Origin: REEB95 sp050729835
Lineage (GTDB): Bacteria; Pseudomonadota; Alphaproteobacteria; ATCC43930; CGMCC-115725
Reading direction: 5' to 3'
Assembly: GCA_050729835.1 (NCBI GenBank)
Contig: JBOHLS010000001.1
Coordinates: forward strand, 1 to 64,000
Length of the DNA stretch: 64,000 nt
Shown: positions 1 through 9,074 of the stretch, piece by piece
How the letters are laid out: each line of letters starts with the position of its first letter
Numbering within the stretch: position 1 is the stretch's first letter
Notes under the pieces: generated by a model
Told to the model about the DNA's origin: nothing
The model's input: the letters and a program-made list of their open reading frames with translations, nothing else
Database searches by the model: none
Position numbers and translations under genes: made by a program

Positions 1-131
1 CGCCGAGGGCGCTGCGCTCCGGGCGCGGGTCCCTCCTATGCACTACGCGGATAAGCCCAATCCGCCCCTTCCAGAGGGGTCATTATTGGACGCGAAAAGG
101 GGGTCACGATTGGAAGCGATTTGACAGTCTC

Positions 132-836
132 GACGAGCGCGTCTGGAACCCGGCCCAGGATGCGTCTCTCACCGCCACCTTCGGCGGACGACTGATCGCA
201 CCGCGCACCCATAACAAGGCTGCGCTGCGGTCGCGCTTCGGCCTGACAGACGACAAGCGGGCCATGCTTTTTGGGGTGGTCAGCCGGCTCACTTGGCACA
301 AGGGGCACGATCTTTTGCTGGCAGCATTGCCTAGCCTCCTGCGCGAGGGCGCACAGCTCGCCGTGCTGGGCGCTGGCGAGGGCGAGATCGAGGCTGGGTT
401 CCGCGCGGCGAGCGCCGCCCACCCCGGCCGGATCGGTTGCGAAATCGGCTACAACGAGCGGCTCGCACACTTGCTACAAGGCGGCGTCGACGCGCTTCTG
501 GTGCCGTCGCGCAGCGAGCCATGCGGGATCACTCAACTCGCTGCCCTACGCTACGGCACGGTTCCGGTGGTAGCGCGTGTCGGCGGCCTGGCCGATACAG
601 TGATCGATGCTGATCCCACGGCGCATGGCAGGGCCATCGGAACGGGGTTTCAATTCGCGCCGGTGACACTTTCGATGCTCGAGGGCGCCATTCGGCGGGC
701 GAGCGCGCTCTACCGTGTGCCCAAAGTCTGGCGCCAATTGCAGCTCAACGGCATGGCGGCAGACGTATCGTGGCGCCCGTCGGCGCACCGCTATGCCGCG
801 CTTTTTCGCGATCTGGCCGCAAAGGCGGGAGCTTAA
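132..836 (+). pseudogene. glgA: Glycogen synthase (GlgA), 5'-truncated C-terminal fragment
   Basis: This encodes the C-terminal GT-B (GT5) half of an ADP-glucose-dependent glycogen/starch synthase. Recognisable pieces run in order: WNPAQD, VSRLTWHKGHD, and the family hallmark EPCGITQLAALRYGT followed by VGGLADTV, ending in a WR-rich tail and a TAA at 834-836. The catalytic N-terminal domain with the KxGGL motif is missing. The frame stays open to the window edge, but residues upstream of about 132 do not look like GlgA. They instead overlap another frame (38-124) that starts MHYADKPNPPLPEGSLLDAK and looks like mobile-element tail sequence. I infer that an insertion or deletion removed the 5' part. 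No partner glycogen genes are visible. Confidence 0.8.
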
Positions 837-1379
837 AGTAACCTAACATCCCATTTGGCACAGAAAATCTGTCAGGTCATGGTGGTGCGGCTTGCAGGTC
901 AGATTTGTTGCAGAGGAGCCCACCCCTTCTTTACCGAACTGTCTTGCGATACGGGCCTTGGGTCGGTTCGCCGGAGCGCAACCATCTTGACTTCTCTATT
1001 CGGAGGTCAAGGAGTCACTTCGGACCATGAGTGCCACGGCGCCAGCTGTCCTCAGGGAGCTCATGCTTCTCTCCGGGGTCGGCGCTCAGGCCGCCCCAAG
1101 ATCGGGTCGGATGGAGAGGCGGGTCATTTTTGCTAGCGGGCTCGTCCTGTCGTGGGGCGGCCACAATCAAGATGTCGAACTCGCCGTCCCCTCACCAAAT
1201 CTGCTGCTGCACTTGACGCGTGTCGGCGGGGGCCTTTCTCGGCAGAAAGACAGCAGATGCCCATTCAGCTGCTTTAATGGGCGAACTGCTCGGCAATCTT
1301 CCGATGGTCTTTTCAGACGCCGAATACGCCAGAGCAGTGTTGGAGCTCGCCCCCTGCTGGGCAAGCAACATTTGATCCC
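837..1379. other. Gene-free stretch after the glgA fragment
   Basis: About 540 bases with no convincing gene. The open frames here (for example 855-1136 and 1027-1458) have low-complexity translations, no good ribosome site, and one runs into the 3' end of the convergent MFS gene. Together with the truncated glgA this looks like eroded DNA. Confidence 0.5.
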
Positions 1380-2552
1380 CTATCTACGGTCGGGCCAGCG
1401 AGTGAGACGCAGCGCGACTAGCCCGAGTACCAGCGCGACCAGGCTCGCGATGGCATAGATCGTCGAGTATTCGACCTCGGCAAGTTGACGCAACGGACCT
1501 ACGCTGAACGCAGCGAGCCCGTAGCCGATCTGATAGAAGGCGATCAAAGCTCCGGACATGGTCGCCGCCCGTCGCGGGAACTCGGATCCCGCGAAGCTGA
1601 TGCTGAACGGCAAAAAGCCGGAGCAGGCGAGACCGGCCGCGGCAAAGGCCGCGACTCCGCTCGCGGCGCCACCGGCCCAGGAAACGAACTGGAATGCGGC
1701 GGCGAGGAGAAACGGCAGGGCGAGATAGATCCAGCGGCTGGGGATCCGGCGTTCGAGCAGCGCGATCAGCACGCGGCCCAGCGTGACTGCGGTCCAGAAC
1801 GCGGTGAGCGCGAAGGATGCATCCCGCGCTGGAACACCGCGCTCCACCGACAGATAAAGCGTCGCCCAATTGCCGCATAGCGTCTCCACCACCCCATAGA
1901 GAACGACCGCGACGGCGTAGTACCAGAAGCGGGCAGGCAATTGGCCCCCGGTCGTGGCGACGGCGTAGGGCAGGTGAAACGGGGCGCGCAGAACGCCGAG
2001 CAACAGCAGAAAGACGAATGCGGTCATCAGTAGTGGCAGCCCCCACCAAGCGCCAAGCGCGGCGAATAGCGTGACAAGCACTGGAGCGAGCGCCGTGCCG
2101 ACGCCGAGAAGTGCGTTGAGTACTAGAACCGCCGAATCCGCACGCTTTGGAAAGAAGCCCTCGACCAGCGTGTTGAGCGCCATCACGGTCGCACCGAAGC
2201 CGAGGCCGAGTGCGCCCGTCGCGACGCAGAGCAGGGGGAAAGCGGCTTGTGTCCCGATCAGAAGCGGGCTTGCCGCGAGCAGCGCCATCGCTACGAAATC
2301 GCCGACGAGGCCCAAGAGCAGCGTGCCGCGCAGGCCCGTCCGGCGCGCCATTCGCGGAGTGAAAGCGGAGGCTGCGATCGCCAGCGCGACCTGCGGGACG
2401 AACATTGCGCCGTATTGCGTGCCGGAGAGATCGAAGTCCGAGGGGTTCGTAAAGATCGCACTCGCGGCCGGAAAGGTGACGAGAGCAAGACCCTGAACTA
2501 GCCCAGCCAAATAAATGAGAGTGGTCTCGAACCGGCTGGCAGTTTGCGGCAC
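1380..2552 (-). CDS. MFS transporter, 12 predicted TM segments
   Basis: A 390-residue hydrophobic protein of the major facilitator superfamily, an inner-membrane secondary transporter. Length and the alternation of about twelve hydrophobic helices with short loops fit the family. The loop after TM2 has the basic PRMARRTGLRG stretch typical of the MFS A-motif region, and a longer polar segment near residue 190 separates the two six-helix halves. The substrate cannot be read from the sequence. It starts 6 bases after the GMC oxidoreductase stop and is the last gene of an SDR-GMC-MFS operon, so uptake or export of the alcohol or sugar handled by those enzymes is a reasonable inference. Confidence 0.8.
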   Translation of the reverse strand: MPQTASRFETTLIYLAGLVQGLALVTFPAASAIFTNPSDFDLSGTQYGAMFVPQVALAIAASAFTPRMARRTGLRGTLLLGLVGDFVAMALLAASPLLIGTQAAFPLLCVATGALGLGFGATVMALNTLVEGFFPKRADSAVLVLNALLGVGTALAPVLVTLFAALGAWWGLPLLMTAFVFLLLLGVLRAPFHLPYAVATTGGQLPARFWYYAVAVVLYGVVETLCGNWATLYLSVERGVPARDASFALTAFWTAVTLGRVLIALLERRIPSRWIYLALPFLLAAAFQFVSWAGGAASGVAAFAAAGLACSGFLPFSISFAGSEFPRRAATMSGALIAFYQIGYGLAAFSVGPLRQLAEVEYSTIYAIASLVALVLGLVALRLTRWPDRR

Positions 2553-2558
2553 TCCGGT

Positions 2559-4112
2559 TCAGCCTAGCCGCTGCAGGATGTGGTCGCCCACCCGCAGCGC
2601 GTTGGCGATCGCCGTCAGCGATGGATTCACCGCGCCGATGCTGACGAAAAAGCTGGTGTCGACGACGTAGAGATTATCGAGCTGATGTGCCTTGCAGTAG
2701 CGGTCGAGCACCGAGGTGTTGGGATCGTCCCCGAACCGGCAGGTGCCGGCCTGGTGCGCGCAGCCGGCGAGCGCGATGTCGTTGCGCATATAGAGATCAC
2801 GCGCGACGAGGTGCTGCGATTGCAGCCCGATCTCATTCAGCATCGAGCGCAGCTTCTGATAGAGCTTCTGCTTGGGAACCTGGTTATTCGGGGTGTAGCT
2901 GAGGGTCAGCTTGCCGTCGCGATCCACCGTGACGCGGTTGTTCGGATCGGGCAGATCTTCCGTGGTCAGCCAGAAATCAACCGAATGCCGAGCAATTTCG
3001 TCGAGGGTTCGATCCGGCATCAGCGCCGTCAAGAACGGTTTCTCGGCCCGGTACATGCCGCCCAGAGTCTTACCGATCATCTGAATGTTGCCCATCGGAT
3101 AGGGGAAACCGTCCATTCCAAAGTAGAAATCGTTGAGCGCCAATGTCTTCTGAAAGTTCGTGTCGTTCGGCGTCAGCGACAGCGCCAGCACAGCCTGGCT
3201 GTTGTGGAACATGTAGTTGCGCCCGACCTGACCAGAGGCGTTCGCCAGTCCCTGCGGATGCGCGGCATTGGCGGAGCGCAGCAGCAGAGTGGCGGAATTG
3301 GCCGCGCCGCAGGACACGATGAAAATGTCGGCGGCAAAACGGTGCGGCGCGCCTGCGACCGTGGCGAGCACACCAGTGACCGCGGCCCCGGTCGGATCGG
3401 TTTCGAGCTGCACGGCGCGCGCGTTGCGCAGCAGCGTGACATTCGGGTGCTCGAGCGCGGGCCGCACGGCAATCACCTCGGCGTCCGACTTGGCGTGTAC
3501 CAAGCATGGGAAACCGTCGCAGGTCTGGCAACGGATGCATCGGCTATAGGCCATGTTGGTTTCGTTCAGCATGACCGCGGCCGGCGCAGGAAACGGCCGG
3601 TATCCCGCCTTCCGCAAATCCTCGGTGAGCTTCGCGATGCGCGGTTCATGCGAGACCGGCGGCGCGGGGTATGGCGCGCTCACCGGCGGCTCAGTCGGAT
3701 CGACGCCGTGTTCGCCATGGACCTGATAGAGCTGCTCGGCTTCTGTGTAATAGGGCTCAAGCTCGTCGTAGGAGATCGGCCAAGCCGGCGAGACGCCGTC
3801 ATAATGCCGGATCTCCCCAAAATCCTCCCGACGCAGGCGGTAGAGCGCCGCGCCGAACACCTTCGTCGCCCCGCCCACGAAATAATGCACCTGCGGCTGG
3901 AACGGCGTGCCGTCCGGCAGGTACCAGGTTTCGGGCGAGACGTAGCGATTCGCCTGAAACACATCGGCGACACCCCAGTTGCGCGCTTCGCGCGGCAGCC
4001 AGTCGCCGCGTTCGAGGATCAGAATCTTCTTGCCGGAAGGGGCGAGCCGATGCGCGAGCGTGCCTCCGCCGGCGCCGCTGCCGATGATGATGACGTCATA
4101 TCGCTCGACCAT
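2559..4112 (-). CDS. GMC-family FAD-dependent oxidoreductase
   Basis: A glucose-methanol-choline oxidoreductase of about 517 residues. It begins MVERYDVIIIGSGAGGGTLA, the FAD-binding Rossmann fingerprint, followed by LERGDWLPRE. The substrate half carries the C-terminal GMC signature around CAHQAGTCRFG and ends with VVDTSFFVSIGAVNPSLTA, the usual FAD/active-site block. A cysteine-rich insert (CIRCQTCDGFPC, near residue 210) is like that of bacterial gluconate or sugar dehydrogenases of this family. I chose the start at 4112 because an upstream ATG (4154) would run through the end of the SDR gene and add a non-family extension. The spacing to the SDR stop is 7 bases. The substrate is probably a sugar or alcohol but is unproven. 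Confidence 0.85.
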   Translation of the reverse strand: MVERYDVIIIGSGAGGGTLAHRLAPSGKKILILERGDWLPREARNWGVADVFQANRYVSPETWYLPDGTPFQPQVHYFVGGATKVFGAALYRLRREDFGEIRHYDGVSPAWPISYDELEPYYTEAEQLYQVHGEHGVDPTEPPVSAPYPAPPVSHEPRIAKLTEDLRKAGYRPFPAPAAVMLNETNMAYSRCIRCQTCDGFPCLVHAKSDAEVIAVRPALEHPNVTLLRNARAVQLETDPTGAAVTGVLATVAGAPHRFAADIFIVSCGAANSATLLLRSANAAHPQGLANASGQVGRNYMFHNSQAVLALSLTPNDTNFQKTLALNDFYFGMDGFPYPMGNIQMIGKTLGGMYRAEKPFLTALMPDRTLDEIARHSVDFWLTTEDLPDPNNRVTVDRDGKLTLSYTPNNQVPKQKLYQKLRSMLNEIGLQSQHLVARDLYMRNDIALAGCAHQAGTCRFGDDPNTSVLDRYCKAHQLDNLYVVDTSFFVSIGAVNPSLTAIANALRVGDHILQRLG

Positions 4113-4119
4113 CGCCGCG

Positions 4120-4887
4120 CTAGAGCCCGACGCTGCCTTGCATGATCCCGCCATCGGCGAAGATCGTCGTCGCGGTCAGATAGCCGGCACCATCGCCGGC
4201 AACAAATACGACGACAGCGGCGATCTCCTCCGGCTTGGCCATGCGGCCCAGCGGAATGGCCGCGTTGAGCTTCGCCAGCAGCGCCGGATTTTGCATCGTC
4301 GAAAGATTGATTGGCGTCGCCACTGCACCAGGCCCGACCCCTACGACTCGGATCCCGTGCGAAGCCAATTCCACACCTGCCGTGCGGGTCAGCATCCGCA
4401 TCCCGCCCTTCACGACGCAATAGGCTGTGTTGCCCGGCATCGGCCAGTCCTCATGCACGGAGCTGATGTTGACGATGCAGCCGCCGCCGCCTTGCTCAAT
4501 CATCCGCTTGGCCGCGATCTGCGTGCCGAAGAACGCGCTCTTGAGGTTGATCGCGAGCACGCGCTCGTACTGCTCCTCCGTCGTGTCGAGAACGGAGGTC
4601 CGCGTCTCTACGCCGGCATTATTGACCATGATGTCGAGGCGGCCGAATTTTGCCACCGCAGCATCAGTCAATTTCTGCAATTCCTCGATGCGACTGACAT
4701 CCGCGTCGACGCCGATTGACCTGTCTCCAAGAGCGGCAATCTCGCGCTCCAGCGCCTCGGTTGCTTCGGGGTGGACCACATAGTCGATCACGATGCTCGC
4801 GCCCGCCTTGGCGAGTCCGAGCGCGATCGCCCTCCCTATCCCGCTATTGCCACCGGTCACGATGGCCACCTTGCCCGTCAGCGACAT
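4120..4887 (-). CDS. SDR oxidoreductase, glucose 1-dehydrogenase-like
   Basis: A classical short-chain dehydrogenase/reductase of 255 residues. The cofactor motif is TGGNSGIG near residue 12, NNAG is near residue 90, the catalytic serine lies in NISSVHED, and the YxxxK pair is YCVVK. The sequence resembles glucose 1-dehydrogenase and related sugar or polyol dehydrogenases, but the substrate cannot be fixed. It is the first gene of a three-gene minus-strand operon with the GMC oxidoreductase and the MFS transporter. An AAAGGGAT stretch precedes the ATG as a ribosome site. Confidence 0.85.
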   Translation of the reverse strand: MSLTGKVAIVTGGNSGIGRAIALGLAKAGASIVIDYVVHPEATEALEREIAALGDRSIGVDADVSRIEELQKLTDAAVAKFGRLDIMVNNAGVETRTSVLDTTEEQYERVLAINLKSAFFGTQIAAKRMIEQGGGGCIVNISSVHEDWPMPGNTAYCVVKGGMRMLTRTAGVELASHGIRVVGVGPGAVATPINLSTMQNPALLAKLNAAIPLGRMAKPEEIAAVVVFVAGDGAGYLTATTIFADGGIMQGSVGL

Positions 4888-5233
4888 GCTAATCCCTTTG
4901 CTCGATTGATGAGCCGTAAATTCTCCTCGTTCGGTTCGCTTATCCGGCCCGATAGGCCGATATTATCGGGGGAACCCGCCTTAGCCCAGCATAAGATCGA
5001 AACGCTTCAACGCGGCGGCATTGAAGCGCGGCGCATAACGACATGCCGAGTGGCGTCGGTATGCCCACGCCACCCTCCAGACTGGGTCGCTAATCGAGAC
5101 GCACCCAATCAAGCCACGCACCGAACGCCTGGTCTCGTGGGCTGTCTTTTTGTTAAAGGCGGCAGCGACGCTTGAGGCGCAACTCATCGACCTGGATTGC
5201 TGTCCATAATCCGTCGTGTAAGATCACGCCACC
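4888..5233. other. Intergenic region between divergent genes
   Basis: About 345 bases between the SDR operon and the small secreted protein. It must hold the SDR-operon promoter. A short inverted repeat (GCTTCAA...TTGAAGC) lies near 5006-5029. The open frames on both strands here look spurious. Confidence 0.5.
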
Positions 5234-5614
5234 ATGAAGCGTCCCATAGCAATTGGCCTCACTGCCGTTATTGTCGTCGCGATTGCGGCCGGCGCGATTT
5301 ATTGGAGCGGGCATGCATCCCCGCCGGCGTCGGGCTTGACCTCGGAGCAGGACAAGGACGCGTTCATCGCCAGCGCCAAGCAGTCATGCATCAAGAGCGA
5401 GATGGACGATCCAACGACCCGGCAGAACGGCTTCACCGAGGCGCAGATCGGGCTCTATTGCCAGTGCGCCGCCGAGAAGGCGGCCGACGCGATCACCCCG
5501 GACGAGGTGCAATACATCGCCACGAACCGGAAAATCCCGCCCAGCTTCCAGGCCAAGACGCAGGCGATCGCGCAGACCTGCCGCTCGGTCACCTTGCCGG
5601 CGCCAGCGCACTGA
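5234..5614 (+). CDS. Small secreted or membrane-anchored cysteine protein
   Basis: A 126-residue protein that I do not recognise by name. Residues 5-27 form one hydrophobic segment (signal peptide or anchor) after a short MKRP start. The rest is soluble, with four cysteines in the order SC, YCxC and TC, which could form disulphides in the periplasm. Similar short alphaproteobacterial proteins exist as uncharacterised families. It is flanked by the SDR operon and by a frameshifted gene, and stands alone as a transcription unit. Confidence 0.65.
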   Translation: MKRPIAIGLTAVIVVAIAAGAIYWSGHASPPASGLTSEQDKDAFIASAKQSCIKSEMDDPTTRQNGFTEAQIGLYCQCAAEKAADAITPDEVQYIATNRKIPPSFQAKTQAIAQTCRSVTLPAPAH

Positions 5615-5750
5615 TCGCGGTCGCGGAGAGTGATGCCTCCACGGGGAGTGGAAAATGATGCCCAGGCCCCGACGAAAACCGGACGGTTTCGAAAGGCGAG
5701 CCTCATCAATCGGACAGAGAAACACCCCCAAGGGTCGCGCCCAGGTCGGT

Positions 5751-6027
5751 TCAGAACACGTAGACATAAACCGTTTTGTGAGCGTCCAAGTTTCCAGCCG
5801 TGCCGCCCTTCATGCCTTTCTCGATGAAGTGGGCTTCAATGTCCCGAGCGTCGGATCGCGAATCTGCCGCCCAATCCGACCAGCGGTTGACGTTTTCCTT
5901 TTCCGTATCCCTCCAATATGCCTTGCGTTCCGCAAGATCGTGCGCAAGGCGCGATGCGCCAAGTTGAATACTTGGTGTTTGCGACCTTGGCGTCGATGTC
6001 GGCGATGATGCTCTGCTTGTTTGCCAT
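5751..6027 (-). pseudogene. Frameshifted small conserved protein
   Basis: Two overlapping minus-strand frames join into one sensible protein. The first starts at 6027 with MANKQSIIADIDAKVANTKY and STWRI; the second continues with LAHDLAERKAYW, a WSDWAADS block and IEAHFIEKGMKGG, ending in YVYVF. Removing one base of the GG at about 5948-5949 would restore a single reading frame of about 91 residues. A strong AGAAGGAG ribosome site lies nine bases before the ATG. I know this as a small conserved protein of unknown function with a GMKGGT-type C-terminus. Either the gene is recently broken or there is a one-base sequence error. Confidence 0.65.
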
Positions 6028-6455
6028 TTGGACAAACTCCTTCTGTGACGCGAACCGCGCGATTTTGAAAGAGTCATCTCGACCGGTCAGTCAGTTAGCG
6101 CATTGCGCACCGGCCATCTTTTACTGAATAACGCCCGCGACGACTCAATGTTGCGGGTTAGCTTCGGTTTCGGGAAGAGGTTGTTTAGGCGTTATCGGCG
6201 ACGCCTCCACAGACGCTACGGTTGGGTAGGTTAGTTTGGGGCGTCTTTTCTGCGTTGTGATGTCGTTGAATTGTACGAGCTAATAGCCCTTTCGAAGGGG
6301 CACAGCCAGGGAAGGCGTATCCCTGCCCGATCCTCGAAAAACCGGCGGTCGAGCAGGATCTAGGAAAAACGCAGACCATTTTTCTTCTGGCGTGCCGGAC
6401 GACATGAAACAGAGAACCATTGGCTTCTTGTCGTCGCATTCCCGATTCAAGCCGT
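6028..6455. other. Non-coding stretch upstream of the frameshifted gene
   Basis: About 430 bases with no gene I can support. The minus-strand frame at 6185-6439 has no family resemblance and no good start. The region lies between the 3' end of infA and the start of the frameshifted gene, and its right part may hold the infA terminator. Confidence 0.45.
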
Positions 6456-6728
6456 TTAGCGCCGCCGGAACACGCGCCGAGTATTCGCGCCCGCCGCCGC
6501 TGCGCGTTCGTCCTTGTGGCGGAAGATGATGCGGCCCTTGGTGAGATCGTAGGGCGTCATCTCGACGGTGACGCGGTCGCCGGCGAGGACGCGGATGCGC
6601 GCCTTTTTCATGCGGCCCGCGGTATAGGCAAGCGTCTCGTGGTCGTTGTCGAGTTTCACGCGAAAGCGCGCGTCGGGCAGTACCTCGGTGATGACGCCGT
6701 CGAACTCGATCAGGCCTTCCTTGGTCAT
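6456..6728 (-). CDS. infA: Translation initiation factor IF-1
   Basis: IF-1 is an OB-fold protein that binds the 30S A site during initiation. The match is clear: LIEFDGVITEVLPDARFRVK, LAYTAGRMKKARIRVLAGD and PYDLTKGRIIFRHKDE. A short Ala/Arg tail (ending RRVFRRR) extends beyond the usual 72-residue length, as in some alphaproteobacterial copies. Two ATGs compete. The GGAG motif directly abuts the upstream ATG (6734) but sits six bases before the one at 6728, so 6728 (MTKEGL) is the better start. It lies next to a cold-shock gene on the same strand. Confidence 0.93.
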   Translation of the reverse strand: MTKEGLIEFDGVITEVLPDARFRVKLDNDHETLAYTAGRMKKARIRVLAGDRVTVEMTPYDLTKGRIIFRHKDERAAAAGANTRRVFRRR

Positions 6729-6776
6729 GCCCATCTCCTGACGAGAAGGGGCGGCCGAAGCCGCCCCATTCCGTCG

Positions 6777-6986
6777 TTAAACCGCCTTCAGATTTGCTGC
6801 CGAGCTCTTGCCGCGGCGTGGGTCGCTCTCGACGTCGAAGCTGACCTTCTGGCCCTCGTGCAAATTGCCGATGCCCGAGCGCTCGACGGCGGAGATGTGC
6901 ACGAATACATCCTTCGAGCCGTCGTCCGGCTGGATGAAGCCGAAGCCCTTCTGCGCGTTGAACCATTTAACGGTGCCGATCGCCAT
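6777..6986 (-). CDS. Cold-shock domain protein (CspA family)
   Basis: A 69-residue single-stranded nucleic-acid-binding protein. It begins MAIGTVKWFNAQKGFGFI, which includes RNP1 (KGFGFI), and RNP2 is VFVHIS. The frame is open 48 codons further upstream, but that part is arginine/alanine-rich and not family-like, so the ATG at 6986 is the start. The upstream frame probably reflects a long 5' leader, which is common in csp genes and often acts in cold regulation. infA follows downstream on the same strand. Confidence 0.93.
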   Translation of the reverse strand: MAIGTVKWFNAQKGFGFIQPDDGSKDVFVHISAVERSGIGNLHEGQKVSFDVESDPRRGKSSAANLKAV

Positions 6987-7359
6987 TGTGTCGTTCCATG
7001 TCGTAAGTGGTGCCGCCGGGCGGAATCGCGCGGCGGATCGGACATCGGTGAAGGGTCGGAAAGCAGGTCCGGCGCTCTCAGGAGCGAAGGCAGCGTGCCG
7101 AGGACCCGCATCGAGTCGACGGACGCACACTTAGGCGCTTGATCGCAGGATTGCAAGCTTGGTCGCTATGCCCCTAGTCGCCCCGAGCGCGCGGGGCAAG
7201 GTAGGTCATCGCTACCTTAACGCGTGAGGCTTGAGCGCACTAACCAGCGAAGGGCGCATGTGCGTCACTGATCGATGGCGACACATATCCTGCGTTCGGT
7301 ACACATACTGGGTAAAAGTTGGGAAGAAATACGCGCCCGGGACCGAGGCATCCAAAATC
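6987..7359. other. csp leader and left junction of the island
   Basis: The part next to csp (about 6987-7150) is likely its promoter and 5' leader. The remainder up to 7359 carries no supported gene. A small frame at 7231-7443 crosses the attachment repeat and is rejected as coding. Confidence 0.45.
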
Positions 7360-7408
7360 ATTGGCGTCCCCACGGGGATTCGAACCCCGGTTTGGGCCGT
7401 GAGAGGGC
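7360..7408. repeat. attL: 49-bp copy of the tRNA-Glu 3' end
   Basis: Exact copy of 22688-22736. It begins ATTGGCGTCCCCACGGGG and includes the T-arm and the acceptor 3' strand of tRNA-Glu, then diverges at 7409. It is the displaced original 3' end of the tRNA gene and is not a functional tRNA. Confidence 0.92.
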
Positions 7409-7467
7409 GCTATTCGGCCCTATCCGCGCCTAACGGCGTATAACAAAATGGCTGAAACCCAAGGATT

Positions 7468-7489
7468 TAGCCTATTTTTAAATAGGCTA
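7468..7489. promoter_or_regulatory. Perfect 10-bp inverted repeat, possible operator or Int/Xis site
   Basis: Arms TAGCCTATTT and AAATAGGCTA are separated by two T residues in an AT-rich stretch, and a partial third copy (GCCTATCGG) follows at once. It lies between attL and the integrase gene, so a repressor operator or recombination-directionality site is plausible. Function is inferred from position only. Confidence 0.5.
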
Positions 7490-7508
7490 GCCTATCGGAG
7501 TTTAACCA

Positions 7509-7530
7509 GGTATATTTTATAGGCGTTTTA
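7509..7530 (+). repeat. Left copy of 22-bp subterminal repeat (putative Int arm site)
   Basis: Begins GGTATATTTTATAG and ends CGTTTTA. It matches 22630-22651 at 21 of 22 positions in the same orientation. Both copies sit close inside the att repeats, as integrase arm-type sites do. Part of it (GGCGTTTTA) recurs near 7573. Confidence 0.6.
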
Positions 7531-7599
7531 TAGAGGCCCGTTACGGCCGCGCTCATCGGTAACACGGCCGAGGCGTTTTACATAACGGAGACCGCTGCC

Positions 7600-8931
7600 A
7601 TGGCCCGAACAGTCCGCGACGCTAAACTTGAGAGCCCAACATCCCGCGCGAAGCTCCGCATTTCGCCCGTGGCCTATTGGCGGGCGATCGATCCCGGCTT
7701 GCACATCGGCTACCGCAAGGGCAGCTCGGGCGGCCGGTGGGTCGCGCGCTGGTACTTGCGCACCGTCGCCCCGGTGCGGGCGCAGCAAGGCGGCGGCAAG
7801 TATAAACACGCGGGAGGCAAAGCGTACCGGCACACCACGCTCGACGGCATCACCGATGATCGCCAGCCAGCGGACGGCGCTACGGTGTTGTCGTTCCCGC
7901 AAGCGCAAAAGAAAGTCCGCGAGTTGTACGTTGTGGCCAATGCGCCCGCTGTCGCCGCTGGCCCGCTCACGGTACGCGACTGTATCACCGATTATCTCAC
8001 CTGGATGCAAGGCGCGAGAAAGTCGGCGCGCAACACCCGCACGCGTGCCGAGGCGCTGATCGTGCCGAAGGTCGGCGACGTTGAGTGCGGCCGCCTGACC
8101 ACCGACGAAATACAGCGCTGGCTTAACGATCTGGCAAAACTGCCGCCGCGCCTCCGCACGCGCAAGGACGAGAAGCAAAACTATCGCAATACCGATGGCG
8201 ACCCGGAGGCACAGCGTAGGCGCCGGGCGACCGCCAACCGGACCCTGACGATCCTCAAGGCTGCGCTTAATCGCGCCTGGCGCGCCGGCAAAATTCCAAG
8301 CGACACGGCCTGGCGCCGGGTTGAACCCTTCGAAGCGGCCGACGCGCCGCGCGCACGCTATTTGACGATTGCCGAGGCAAAACGGCTCATCAACGCGAGC
8401 GCGGCGGACTTCCGCACGTTGGTGCAAGCCGCGCTCGCGACCGGCGCGCGTTACGGCGAATTATCGGCGCTCAACGTTGGCGACTTCAACGCCGACAGCG
8501 ACACGCTGCATATTCGGACGAGCAAAAGCGGCAAAGGCCGCCATGTCGTCCTGGCCGAGGAAGGCGCGAAATTCTTTGCAACTCTCGCCGCCGGCCGCGC
8601 CGCGGACCAGCCGATGATCGCCAAGGCCGATGGCGGCCGATGGCTTCCGTCGCACCAGGCGCGGCCGATGGTCGACGCTTGCAAGGCGGCCAAGATCAAG
8701 GGCGCGTCGTTTCATTGTTTGCGGCACACCTATGCGTCGCTCGCGATTATGAATGGAGCGCCGCTCCTGGTTGTCGCCAAGAACCTGGGGCACAGCGATA
8801 CGCGGATGGTCGAAAGGCACTACGGGCACCTGGCGCCAAGCTACATCGCCGACGCCATTCGCGCGGCGGCGCCGGAATTCGGGTTCAAGCGCGCGCAGAA
8901 AATCGCCCGCATCGACCGGGCACGCGTGTGA
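7600..8931 (+). CDS. int: Tyrosine recombinase / island integrase
   Basis: A 443-residue phage-type integrase that would carry out site-specific recombination between the element and tRNA-Glu. The catalytic residues are visible: R284 in TGARYGEL, H372 and R375 in HCLRHTY, H398 in LGHSDTRM and the nucleophile Y408 in RHYGHL. An N-terminal arm-binding part precedes a SAM-like core-binding domain at about 120-250, which contains a polar insert (RTRKDEKQNYRNTDGD). The gene lies 190 bp inside attL and points into the element. An ACGGAG stretch lies upstream of the ATG. Length is normal for the family. Confidence 0.93.
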   Translation: MARTVRDAKLESPTSRAKLRISPVAYWRAIDPGLHIGYRKGSSGGRWVARWYLRTVAPVRAQQGGGKYKHAGGKAYRHTTLDGITDDRQPADGATVLSFPQAQKKVRELYVVANAPAVAAGPLTVRDCITDYLTWMQGARKSARNTRTRAEALIVPKVGDVECGRLTTDEIQRWLNDLAKLPPRLRTRKDEKQNYRNTDGDPEAQRRRRATANRTLTILKAALNRAWRAGKIPSDTAWRRVEPFEAADAPRARYLTIAEAKRLINASAADFRTLVQAALATGARYGELSALNVGDFNADSDTLHIRTSKSGKGRHVVLAEEGAKFFATLAAGRAADQPMIAKADGGRWLPSHQARPMVDACKAAKIKGASFHCLRHTYASLAIMNGAPLLVVAKNLGHSDTRMVERHYGHLAPSYIADAIRAAAPEFGFKRAQKIARIDRARV

Positions 8932-9074
8932 TGCCGGCCAGGGCGCGGTAATTTTTGGATTTACTTATTTAGGCGGCCCTATATTATATTAGCACCTACC
9001 TGTTACGGACCCGGCGCGGCGCGGGTTAGCCTTCGGGCACGGCCGCCAGACAAAACCGAAAAGCAGGAGACCAC

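Noticed and set aside
855..1458. Overlapping plus-strand frames after glgA
   Set aside because: No ribosome site, no recognisable motif, and the longer one runs into the 3' end of the MFS gene.
2580..4145. A 521-codon plus-strand open frame
   Set aside because: It lies wholly antisense to the clear GMC oxidoreductase gene, has no family motif, and reflects GC-rich codon use.
4981..5187. A 68-codon minus-strand frame upstream of the SDR operon
   Set aside because: No ribosome site or family resemblance; likely part of the promoter region.
7363..7440. A second tRNA-Glu at the left end
   Set aside because: Only the 3' part matches; the 5' half, D arm and acceptor 5' strand are missing. It is the att copy.
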